Part shown: piece after piece, positions 42,713-53,327 of the stretch
Layout: every line of letters begins with the position of its first letter
Position numbering within the stretch: position 1 is the first letter of the stretch
Source of the DNA: Calamus simplicifolius
Taxonomy: Eukaryota > Streptophyta > Magnoliopsida > Arecales > Arecaceae
Length of the DNA: 64,000 nucleotides
Direction of reading: 5' to 3'
NCBI GenBank assembly: GCA_900491605.1
Contig: UESW01000129.1
Span: 16,564 to 80,563, forward strand
Translations under genes and position numbers: made by a program
Notes under the pieces: generated by a model
Told to the model about the DNA's origin: nothing
Seen by the model: only the letters and a program-made list of their open reading frames with translations
Databases searched by the model: none

Positions 42713-44551
42713 TGTTGAAAAAGTTAAAAAAAGGAAAGTAATAAGACCCCATGCGAGCATTAAATGCTCGCGTGGAGTCAGCTCGCTTGAGCGTTTCGCG
42801 GAAAGCTCGCGAACGCTCAGCTAGCATTTCCTTCTGTTCCATCTTTTCCTCTGTTCCAAGAGGAATGCTAACATGGCTTAACGGCTTAATATATATATAT
42901 ATATATGGATAGTCTAAAGAAAGATAGAGAAAGAAGAAAACAAAAATCCAAATCCTAAAAGATCTATTCGTTTGTTGAAGATCATGTTGCTTGCAAGTGC
43001 TGGGATTTGAGAATCTGTCTCAACAAGGAAGTTTGGGATTTGAGAACCTGTCTCAACAAGGAAGTCTATCTCAACAAGGAAGTCTGTCTTGGAGTTGGGA
43101 ATCTATCTCAACAAGGAAGTCTGTCTCAACAAGCTACTGGTGGTAAAAGATTTATTTAACCTTTTTTATTATATTTTTATTTGGGCATCTGAAGAATCAT
43201 TGGGTTTGCACCTCCACCCAATCGTGCTCGTGGTAGGAGGATCGGATCGAGCCGGGTCGTTGTACCTTGGGGACAAATCGCCAACAACCCGCACGAGGGG
43301 GCAAAAACTTATCCTTAGAGCTAGGGGTGCAACTTGGGCCGGGTTCAACCCGAACCCGGCCCGCAGAACCCGATTTGCAGCAGTACTCAAACTCTAATTT
43401 GCTTAACCCGAACCCGAAGGATCCGGGTTGAACCCGGACCGATTTGCAACTTGGGTCGGGTTAGGGTTGCAGTCAACCCGAACCCGAGAAAATCCGAACC
43501 CGCAAAGCCACAAGCAGCATGCCCACTGGTGTTGTGGAAGTGATGATTTAGCATTGTTTGTTAGGTTTAAAGTATGCAGAGCTGACAATAGTTTTGTGGA
43601 AGTGATGATTCTTGGTATGAACATTCCATCAGAATCTTCATTACCTTTTAAAATGAGCAATATACCTTTAACCATTGCATTTTATCATGTAATGTTGGTG
43701 GGCCAAACTAGTATCTTTATTTTTTTAATTATCTTCTTTGAGACATTTGTAACTTCTAATATGAAGTTTGCTAAAATTTTATGAAAGCATCTGAGAAGAG
43801 GTGATGAGCAGAAAACTAAAACATCTAGGAAAGGGGTGATGAGTAAAAAATCAGAGAGCTTTGGATGTCGAATGCAATCTCGCTACTTGGAAAAGATCTC
43901 TTATACCATACTTATGTGGTCTTCTAACTGGCTCTTTATATCGTCTCAATATTTTCTTCTTTCGAAGGATAAATGTGACTTCATCAATGCATATGGTGGC
44001 TATTGAAATGTTATGCAACATTTGAATTACTTTGAATATGTTTTGGTTTAAGAATATACTTTTTTTTTGTTTAGTCTTATGTAAAAGATGTATATTTTTA
44101 GACATATAATTGAAATGTGAAGCTTATTTGTTTCAAACTTCAGCTTGTTTGTACAATATAAAGCTTATTTGTTTCAAACTTTAGCTTATTTGTGCAATGT
44201 TAAGCTTGTTGTTTCAGATTGTCATATATTTTTTTTCTATCAATCCGAATTCCAACCCGAAACTCAACCCGAACCCGATTTTTAAAAATAGGGTTAGGGT
44301 TGATGTTTTACAAATAGGGTTAGGGTTAGGGTTAGGGTTGACATTTTATAAATAGGGTTAGGGTTAGGGTTGAGAAAAACCCAAGTTTCATGAACCCGAG
44401 TTGTACCCCTACTTAGAGCAGTGTCTAACATACCTCGATCAGTTTGATTCTTTTAACTTTAATTTAGATTTTTAATTTAAATTTTAAATTAATTATTCTA
44501 GCATTTTTTTAAAAAAATTTGTAAAAAATTAAAACAATTATTTTTCTAACA
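42713..44551 (+). repeat. Right LTR of element A, split by an hAT element
   Basis: The parts are 42713-43321 and 44420-44551, together about 741 bp. It aligns with the left LTR, including the TCTCAACAAGGAAGT repeat array (43018-43130) and the ACGAGGGGGC block. It ends TTTCTAACA before CTTTG. Confidence 0.85.
43322..44411. mobile_element. Non-autonomous hAT element with AACCCG/TTAGGG subterminal repeats
   Basis: The ends are inverted: TAGGGGTGCAACTTGGG at the left and the complement of TAGGGGTACAACTCGGG at the right. An exact 8-bp target duplication, CTTAGAGC, flanks it (43314-43321 and 44412-44419). The first ~180 bp are dense in AACCCGAACCCG and GGGTTGAACCCGG words. The last ~150 bp hold runs of GGGTTA. 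The 1.1-kb interior encodes no transposase. Confidence 0.93.
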
Positions 44552-44556
44552 CTTTG

Positions 44557-45311
44557 TCCAGGTGAACTGGGGCCAAGCGTTGGGAACGTGACACCAAATG
44601 GCTTGCACCGGCACCAACGGCCGGCGTCACATGAAGCACATGCAAGCCGCCATCACGGGCGACCGCCGCTCTTGTCCCATCCATTTGCTTCCCTGATGGC
44701 GAAAAAACAAACACACATGAAATTGGAGGGCCGGCGTGGGTGGGTGACCATCAAATAAAAGGGACGCCCTGTCCCTCTCTAGCTCCTTATCTCCCCTCTT
44801 TTGCAACTAAACAAAGTGAAGCCCTTTTATTAGCAGCACTATTGATGGTTCTCACATGTCATGAATACTAGGAGAGATGGAGACGGCTTCATTTGGATGA
44901 CTTGGATGATGGAGTGTTCCAAGGTTCAATGAGAGATGGTTGAAAGGCATTATGCCATGATTTTGTTCTATATGGTGTCAATTATTGATACAACATTAAC
45001 TCATAGAACATGGTTATTAGATTAAATAAGTAAAAGGTTAGAAATAGCATTTATTAGAATGGATATATCAGGTAGATGGACATCAGCATCACTTTCTCTC
45101 TTATTTATTTATTTATTTATTTCTTTTAAAAAGAAAGGTTAGACGGATCAATATTAATAACCATAACCAATAATGACCTATCTTTATTTTTCGACTCAAT
45201 TTAGGATAATGTGATTTCAAAAAAATGTCAAGTGTACTTACAAGAAAAGAACACCAATAAGAAATGATGTGGCTGATCAAAGCTGCGAGTAAGTTAACGG
45301 CCAAAATTACC
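44557..45311. other. Possible host DNA between element A and element D
   Basis: A moderately GC-rich stretch (to about 44770) gives way to AT-rich sequence with a (TTTA)n tract near 45100-45122. No gene or repeat was recognised. Confidence 0.45.
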
Positions 45312-46192
45312 TGACAGCGAAAGTTGAAATAATGCTAACGGCTCTAGCTCTAAGACGGTCCCAGCTCCTAAGGCGGCCCCAGATCCTAGACGGTCCTGGT
45401 TCTAAGGCGGCCCTAGGTCCTAGGCGGCTCCGGTTCTAAGGCGGCCCTAGCTCCTAGCCAGCCTCGGTTCTAAGGTGGCCCTAACTCGTAGGCGGTCCAA
45501 GTTCTAAGGTGGCCCCAGCTCTAAGGCGGCCTAGCTCATAGGCTGCCCCGATTTTAAGGTGATCTCATCTCTAGGCCCGGCTTCAACTTTTCGGACAAGT
45601 TTTCACTTCTGGCGAAACTAGGCCCACCAACCACCTTTGATCTATGTGTGTCTAATAAGACAAGCTCCACTAGCTCTAGCACAAGCCTAAAAAGTCGGCA
45701 TTCACCAAGAAGCTTTAATGACTTCGGATCAAATGAGTCTAAAAAGTCATTATCCATCATGAAACTTTAATAACCCCAGATCAGATGAGTCTAAAAAAGT
45801 CATCACCTACCATAAAGTACCAATCACCCAATTCAGATGGGATAAATCCCATCAATTCTGACATTCTATCCAAAAAAGTTGTGATTTATCATGAGACTCC
45901 AAACTTCTCAAGCAAGCCTCATAAATTTTAAGTATCAATAAAACAGGTAAGAAAAACCCCTGATGAAGGGAGGAACTAAGAAAAAAAACACTTAAAGAGC
46001 TAAAAAACCCCAAGCTTTCTCTTTGAGCCTATTCGAGCTCACGGCTATGATTCTGATTACTAGAGGGTCTCCACCGAAATATCCGGCCCTCGGAACTTTT
46101 TGCAGATCTCGGTGCGGAGGTGGAATTCCTTGGCAAACTCACGGCACATCCATTAATGCTCAAGGATATCAGCTCAAGGTGATCAGGTATCA
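45312..46192 (+). repeat. Probable 5' LTR of Tat-type gypsy element D
   Basis: The right end is set by a primer-binding-type sequence at 46198. The region before it (GAGGGTCTCCACCGAAATATCC, CTTTTTGCAGATCTCGGTGC) has the look of Tat-lineage LTR ends. The left boundary is not determined; 45312 is only the first plausible TG. A tandem GGCGGCCC array lies inside. Confidence 0.45.
45335..45580 (+). repeat. GGCGGCCC-rich tandem array
   Basis: About seven irregular units of roughly 36 bp, each made of two ~18-bp halves of the form GGTTCTAAGGCGGCCCTAGC / TCCTAGGCGGCTCC. It lies in the probable 5' LTR of element D. Confidence 0.8.
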
Positions 46193-46197
46193 TTAGA

Positions 46198-46216
46198 TTG
46201 GCATGCCAGAAAGGGG
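46198..46216 (+). other. Primer-binding-type site of element D
   Basis: TTGGCATGCCAGAAAGGGG resembles the TTGGCGCGCCAGGTAGGGG sequence that follows the 5' LTR of several Tat elements in monocots. The GC to AT change in the centre looks like mutation. Confidence 0.6.
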
Positions 46217-46283
46217 GGCTGAGCACCTTGAAGGAAGGATAGCTCTGTAACTCTGAGTTGCAAGCTTGCCCTCTCCCGAACAA

Positions 46284-49200
46284 CGATGGTGGTGACCCAT
46301 ACTCAAAAGATTTCTATCAGTCATACTAGGGGGCATCCCCTTTGCGCTGAGCAATCAGAGGCCAACCCCCTGCTCTTTCTTCACCATCAGTTTTAGCTGC
46401 TCCACAAGAACAATTGACCACTCTTACTCAGCAAGTCCAAGCTCTTGTTGGGTAGTTCGTAAGTTACAAGAGCAACGTCCGGTGGCTGTTCAACAGCAAC
46501 TCGGGCCTCCCATGTTGCCTGCAGTAGTCACACCAGCCAGCCAGCAATCCACATACAGAAGACCTCCTCCGAAAGAGCATCACCACCATCATGCTCCGTC
46601 TAAGTGCCACCACCGCAAAGCCCCTCAAGGGTCGCAGTCTTTTATCCGTCGCTCAAGCAGTCCCTTCTTTAGACAACGGCATGAGAAGGAGCCCAGGCGG
46701 ACACACACCACCAGCGTCATCTCTTCCCCGCTCATCTTCTAAATCAACGAGTGAGAACATCAACTACAAAATGGAGAGGCGCTTGGAGGAGTAGCATTAG
46801 CGGTTGGAGGAGCTCAGCCAGAGGCTCAATAATCAACCATATGAAGAGTTATAATGCCCTCATGCAAGTCCAAGGGATGACTGATGCCCTTCTATGTATT
46901 GCTTTCCCTGCTATCCTTCGGAAAGCAGCGCATGCATGGTATTTTCGTCTACCTTCACGCAGCATCGACTCTTTTCGACAGTTGGAGAAAATTTTCTTAA
47001 CGCATTTCGATGTTTGTCAAAAGATTCCTCAGGTGGCAAATAGCATGTTCTCCATTCGATAGAAGGAAGGAGAACATTTGAAAGATTCTGTGGCCCGTTT
47101 CAAGATGGTGGCCCTCGAAGTTTACCATCTCGATAATGTTGTGGCCACTTTGGCCCTAAAGCGGGGATTTCGTCCCTTTCGTTTCACTTATTCATTAGAT
47201 AAAAGGCCTTCCAGCTCCTATACCAAGCTCCTAAGTTGTGCGCAGAAATATATTCGCGCCGATGAAGCTACTTCACTCGAAGGAAAACTGAGAAGAGATC
47301 TGGTAAGAGACTGGCCGCGTGGAGCCAAGCGGACCTCCCCCTAAGAAGCCTAAGCCCTTGCACCAGCCAAATCATCAGTGCCGGAGCTTTACCCGCAGAG
47401 AGAATAACCTCACACATCTCCTCGCTATCAGGTCTCATATTCTCATGGAGATCAAGAGTGAGCCTTACTTTCGGCATCCTCTCCGACTGAAGAAGGATGC
47501 CACTCGTAACCGAAGTCATTACTACCATTTCCATAGAGATTACATCCATGATACTAAAGACTATCACAATTTAAAGTGTGCCATCGAGGAGCTCATCCAG
47601 AGAGGCTACCTCAGGAAGTTCATCCAGAAAGGAGGACCTTCAGTTGTCCCAGCCCTAATGGGGCCTCCGCCTGTCCAAGCCAACATCGATAATACTCCAA
47701 CGAAAAAAATGGTAGGCATGCTTTCCTAGAAGGCAGCTTCATCCTTTAAAAGATCGAGTGGGGAGGAAATAGAAAATGTAATCCCCTTTTTCGAAGGGGA
47801 ACTAGCAGGGGGGAACAATCTGAATGATGATAGCATTATCTTCTCTATGACGATCGCTAAGTATTCTGTAAAAAGAATTCTGGTTGATAGTGGAAGCTTC
47901 ACTGACATCTTTACTTATGATGCATTTGTTTGGATGAATTTATCTTCCAGCTCTCTCCAACCGGTGACGGTGCCTCTCGTTGGTTTCATAGGGGACTCTG
48001 TGAGGGTAGAAGGTGAAATCACCCTGCCGATTACAGTAGGATCGCCGCCATATCAAAGCATGATCCTAATAAGGTTTTTGGTAGCCCAAGTACCTTTGGC
48101 CTACAATGCCATACTTGGTCAACCTAGCCTGAACCTCCCGGATGCAGTGATATCCACCAAACGCCTTCTTGTTAGATTTCCTACTAGTAAAAGGGTCGGC
48201 AAGCTGCATGGGAAGCAAAATCCAGTACAATTATGCTATCATATGGCTCCCAGCCCTTAGGAGATTTGATCCCACCAGCCTCAATGCTGCTCGATCCCAG
48301 AGAATCTGAAAGAAAAGGAAAGCCAGCCAAGCACTTGCTGACCTATCCACTAGAGGACAATCCTGCGAGGGCTTTACAAATTGGTGAGCTTCTTTTCTTG
48401 GAGATAAAGAATCACCTCCTTGCCTTCTTGCGGGTGAACTCAGACATCTTAGCCTAGTCAACGTTGGACATGCCCAGCATACCTTCGAAGGTAATTACTC
48501 ATAAACTTAATATTGACCCAAAGTATTGGCCTATCCATCAAAAGAAGAGAAGTTTTGCCCTCGAGCGGCATAGGACCATTGATGAGGAGGTCAGTAAGCT
48601 ACTTGCTACTGGTCACATTCGGAAAGCACAATATTCGAATTGGCTAGCCAATGTGGTGATGGTCCAAAAGGCAAGCGAAAACTGAAGAATCTGCATTGAC
48701 TTCACTAATCTTAATAAAGCATGTCCGAAGGATAGCTTCTCGCTACCGCGAATTGACCAATTGGTAGATTTCACATCCAATCATGAGCTCCTCATATTCA
48801 TGGACACCTTCTCTGGATACAACCAAATAAAGATGGACTAGGTGAATGAAGAAAATACCTCATTCATCACTGAGAAGGGCATTTACTGCTACAAGGTAAT
48901 GTCTTTTGGGTTAAAAAATGCAGGGGCTACTTACTATAGATTAATGAATAAGTTCTTTAAAGATCAGATTGGGCACAACATAGAGGTGTATGTAGATGAT
49001 ATGCTAACTAATAGCACCGCATCACCAACCATATTGTTGATTTAGAGGAAACATTCAATAACCTCCGATGCCATCATATGAAGCTCAACTCTCGCAAGTG
49101 CGCATTTAGAGTCACTGCCAAGAAATTTCTAAGCTTTTTGATGACCCAGCGAGGGATTGAAGCAAACCTGAAGAAGATTCAGGCCATTCTTGACATGAGG

Positions 49201-51628
49201 CAATCAGTTAATAAAAAGGAGGTGCAGCGGCTCACCGGAAGAGTGGCCGCTCTAAGCAGGTTTCTGTCAAGATTAGCTAAAGATGCCTACCTTTCTTCAA
49301 AGCTTTACGCAAGGCGAACAGCTTCGAATGGACAGTTGGCTATCAGAAAGCCTTCAAGGAACTGAAAGAGTTTCTGTCCACCCCACCATTATTGTCAAAG
49401 CCAAGAGAGGGAGAAAGGCTCTTTCTTTATCTTGCTTCTTCCTTGAAGGCAGTCAGCTTTGTTTTAGTGTGCCTTGACTCTGATGGAGCATAGAAGCATA
49501 TCTACTATACTAGCACAAAAGTAGCCAACTCCGTTCTAGTGCGCCTCGACTCTAATGGAGCATAGAAGCATGTCTACTATACTAGCAAAGTGGTCCATAA
49601 CGCGTAGGTCAGGTACTCCAGAACTAAAAAAATTATTTTTGCTCTAATTATTTTTGCTCAGCGTCTCAGGCCATACTTTCAAGCCCATCCGATCGTAGTG
49701 CTCACGGACCAACCTCTTAGAGCTATTCTAGTTCGTCTTGATACCTCCAGTCGATTGGCTAAATAGGCAATCAAATTGAAAGAGTTTGATCTTTCATTCC
49801 AGTCCAGATATACCCTGAAGTCCTAGGTGTTAGCAGATTTCCTAGTGGTATGTACCTGGACCGAGGATCTATATGAAGATTTTCCAATGATATGTTCATA
49901 TGCTAAGGAGGGCACGGTGAAGACCTAGATCCTCCATATTGATGGCGCATCCAATTCTCAAGGAAGCGGTGCTGGTCTTATTCTTGCAAATCCAGAGGGC
50001 ATTGTACTGGAGTACGCTCTTCGATTCCTCTTCAAAGCTACAAATAATTAAGTTAAGTATGAGGCCTTATTAGCCAAAATCAAACTCGCACAGGAGCTTG
50101 GAGTGAAGCATCTCAGGGCCTTCACCGACTCGCAACTTATCTCCAGATAAATCACTAGAGAATATAAAGCTCGAGACCCCATTATGTCTCGATATCTAAG
50201 TAAGGTCAAGTCTCTGGCCTCCTCATTAGCTTATTTCACTATTAGCTATATTCCCAAGGGTGAAAATGCCAGATCCGGCATCTTATCACGGTTAGCCACT
50301 TCGATGAATAAACACCCTGGGAGGAACATATGTTGAGCACCTGAAAACTCCAAGTATTAATACAGTGGAAGAAGTTCTACCAATCGCATAGGAGCCAATA
50401 TGGATGGATGCCTACATATGCTACCTCATCGATGGTACTCTTTTCACTGATCACGCAGAGGTCAGGCTACTCAAGTGGAGGGCTTCCAAGTTCGTACTCC
50501 TAAATGGGCAATTATATAAGAAGTCCTTCTCTTATCCCCTCCTTAAATGTGTTGATCCTGCACATGTTAATTATATCCTCAAAGAGATCCATGAAGGCAT
50601 ATGTGGAAACTATCTAGGGGCATATCACTGGCATATAAGGCTCTCCGTCAGGGATATTATTGGCTCACTATGCGAAAGGATGCTACTGAGCTAGTTCAGA
50701 AGTGCGACAGCTACCAGCGATATGCTAATATCCAACGACAGCCAGCCTCTCAGCTAAGCCCGCTTTTTGCCCCATGGCCCTTCACTCAATGGGATGGATA
50801 TCCTTGGATCGTTCCCCCCAGCTTTAGGTCAATGAAGGTTCTTGCTTATTACCATTGATTACTTAACCAAATGGGTCGAAGTTGAGGCATTAGCCAAAAT
50901 CATCGAGAGCAAGGTGAGGACATTTTTTTGGAAGTCTATTAGCTACCATTTTGGGCTACATCACACTATCATTACTGACAACGGTCGATAATTCGATAAT
51001 ACTGCATTCAAGACTTTTTGCACCAAGTTGGATATCTACCACCGATTCACTTTCATCGGACATCCACAAACCAATGGAGAAGCATAAGTTATGAATCGGA
51101 CCATCCTTCGGGGACTTAAATCCGATTGGATGAGTTCAAGGGCAGATGGGTGAAGGAACTCCCAAGTATATTGTGGGCGTATCATACGACTCCAAGGATC
51201 CCCATAGAGGAGACTCCTTTCGGTCTCGTCTTCAGATCTGAAGCGGTCATCCGGTGGAGATTGATCTTCCAAGTCCTCGAGTGGAGTCATACAATGAAAA
51301 AAACAACCCCCCTCAACTGAGAGCCAGCCTCGACTTCATCGATGAGGCGCAAGACCAAGCACGGCTCAAAATGGATGTCTTTCGTCAACGAGAAGCAAAA
51401 TATTACAATACCCGGGTCTTCCTCAAGACGTTTCACCCTGGAGATCTAATTTTTAGGAGGGCTAAAATATCCAAGCCAACCGAGGAGGGCAAGCTATCTC
51501 TAAATTGGGAGGGACCCTATCGGGTTATTGAATCACTTCACCAAGGAGCGTATCAGATCGAAGAGCTCGACGGATGGCCAATCCCACGCACTTGGAACGC
51601 ATATAACCTTCGCCGGTATTCTCAGTAG
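46284..51628 (+). pseudogene. Tat-type gag-pol polyprotein, broken
   Basis: Gag core is at about 46840-47340 (AHAWYFRLP, SIDSFRQLEKIFLTHF, EHLKDSVARF). The protease is near 47850-48190 with VDSGS as the active site and ILGQPSLN downstream. Reverse transcriptase covers about 48464-49050 with IDFTNLNKACPKDSF, MSFGLKNAGATY and YVDDML. Connection and RNase H domains reach about 50300 (HIDGASN, FTDSQL). Integrase spans about 50540-51630 with ITKWVEVE-, DNG- and PHPQTNGEA-like parts in shifted frames, then a LVFRSEAV-like segment, ending at the TAG at 51626-51628. Stops and frameshifts occur throughout, so it is dead. Confidence 0.88.
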
Positions 51629-51694
51629 TGAATGTGTTTGGTTGATGAAAATAAGAAGAGCTTCAATATTGTCCTCCTGTCTGACTTGGAGAAT

Positions 51695-52860
51695 TTTACA
51701 ACCCCCGAGGTAGTTTCAAAAGGCTCTCATAAGGTCACCTCCGGGCTAGCCAAGAAACCCCTGAGGCGGTTTAAGACCTATGGTTCTGGTAGCCCCAAGT
51801 CAACTCCCGGGCCAACCGAGAAACCCCCGAGGTAGTTCTAAAAGACTCTCAATGGCCCCGCGATCATAAGGTCACCCTCGGGCCGACCGAGAAACCCCTG
51901 AGGTGGTTCAAGACCTATGGTTTCGGTGGCCCCGAGTCAACTCCCAGGCCTACCGAGAAACCCCAAAGTAGTTCCAAAAGGCTATCAGCGGCCCCACGAT
52001 CATAAGGTTACCCCCTAGCCGACCGAGAAACCTTCGAGGTGGTTCAAGACCTATGGTTCTAGTGGCCCCGAGTCAACTCCTGGGCCGACTGAGAAACCTT
52101 TGAGGTAGTTCCAAAAGGCTCCCGGTGGCTCTGCGATCATAAGGTTACCCCCGGGCCGACCGAGAAACCCCCAAGATGGTTCAAGACCTATGGTTCTGGT
52201 GGCCCCGATCAACTCTCGAGCCGGCTGAGAAACCCCCGAGTAGTTTCAAAAGGCTCTCGGCATGCCTGCGATCATAAGGTCACCCCTGAGCCAACCGAGA
52301 AACCCCCGAGGTGGTTTAAGACCTATGGCTCCCATGGTCCCGAGTCAACTCCCGGGCTGAACGAGAAACCCTCGAGTAGTTTCAGAAGGCTCTCGGCGGC
52401 CCCGCGATCATAAGGTCACCCCCATGCCGGCCGAGAAACCTCCAAGATGGTTCAAGACCTATGATTCCAGTGGCCCCAAGTCAACTCCTGGACCAGCCGA
52501 GAAACCCCCAAGGTAGTTTCAAAAGGCTCTCGGCGGCCCCGCGATCATAAGGTCACCCTTGGCCAGTCGAGAAACCCCTGAGGTGGTTCAAGACCTATGG
52601 TTCTGATGGCCCCGAATCAACTCCTGAGCCGACCGAGAAACTCCCAAGGTAGTTTCAAAAGGCTCTCGGCGGCCCCACGATCATAAGGTCACTCACGGGA
52701 CGACCAAGAAACCCTTGAGGCGGTTCAAGACCTATGGTTCCGGTGGCCCCGAGTCAACTCTTGGGCTGATCGAAAAACCTCCGAGATAGTTTCAAAAGGC
52801 TCTCGATGACCCCGCGATCATAAGGTAACCCCCGAGCCTACCAAGAAATCTTTGAGATAC
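51695..52860 (+). repeat. 136-bp dimeric tandem array in element D
   Basis: About 8.5 units of ~136 bp, with landmarks CGATCATAAGGT at 51861, 51997, 52134, 52269, 52404, 52542, 52678 and 52814. Each unit has two related ~68-bp halves. Both contain the phrase CGACCGAGAAACCCCCGAGG; one continues to AGTTTCAAAAGGCTC and the other to TGGTTCAAGACCTATGG. The array starts shortly after the integrase stop. Confidence 0.93.
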
Positions 52861-53327
52861 TTTCAAAAGACCCTTAAAGAACCTGCGACCACCATCATTA
52901 CCCGAGGAACAGTCTGGCAAATGCCTGAAGGGCAGAGGCGAGCCCAAGTGTCCATATGAAGTCTATACACCGGGTTGCTGACGCTCAAAGCATGCCAAAG
53001 AGATCGGAGGTGCACCTTGTCAAGTCTAAAGGCCAAAGCCAAGACATGATTACCAAAAGACTAAGGCGCTACAAAAATCCAAGTCCATTATGCTTAAACA
53101 AAATATTTCTTTCATTGATATTATTTCAGTGTCATACAAAAAGACCAACTCTAGTCAGATTACAAAAGTATCAAAAAGGAAAAGAAGATGAAATCTAGGG
53201 CTTGGCAGGTCCCGGCCCACCTTCGGCGTTATCACTCTCCGAATCTTTTTTTTTCTTCGAGCTGAATGCATTCAAGGCCACTAATTTTGAAGATCTGGGA
53301 GACCTTCTCCTTACATTTCTTGAAGCC
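52861..53327. other. Spacer between tandem array and antisense frame
   Basis: About 470 bp without a recognised frame; probably the 3'UTR of the antisense transcript and element D spacer. Confidence 0.45.

Larger units (their letters stand above)
28748..44551 (+). mobile_element. Composite LTR retrotransposon A (copia-like, apparently non-coding)
   Basis: The left LTR begins TGTTGGAAAAGTT at 28748 and the right LTR TGTTGAAAAAGTT at 42713. Both end TTTCTAACA. The outer flanks carry the same 5 bp, CTTTG (28743-28747 and 44552-44556), consistent with one insertion. Removing the nested copia element B and the nested hAT leaves ~5.1 kb: two LTRs of ~740-750 bp and a ~3.6-kb interior without gag or pol. 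Part of the left LTR and adjacent interior is tandemly duplicated. The 3' interior ends in GTGGGAGAT just before the right LTR, as in copia elements. No standard primer-binding site follows the left LTR. The alternative is two independent LTR relics whose flanks match by chance. Confidence 0.72.

Noticed and set aside
44315..44370. TTAGGG runs as a true interstitial telomere
   Set aside because: They lie inside an hAT element with matching ends and an exact 8-bp duplication, so a chromosome-end origin is not needed.
51695..52860. Tandem array as a CRISPR-like repeat
   Set aside because: Units are contiguous and have no unique spacers; plant nuclear context; it belongs to a retrotransposon.
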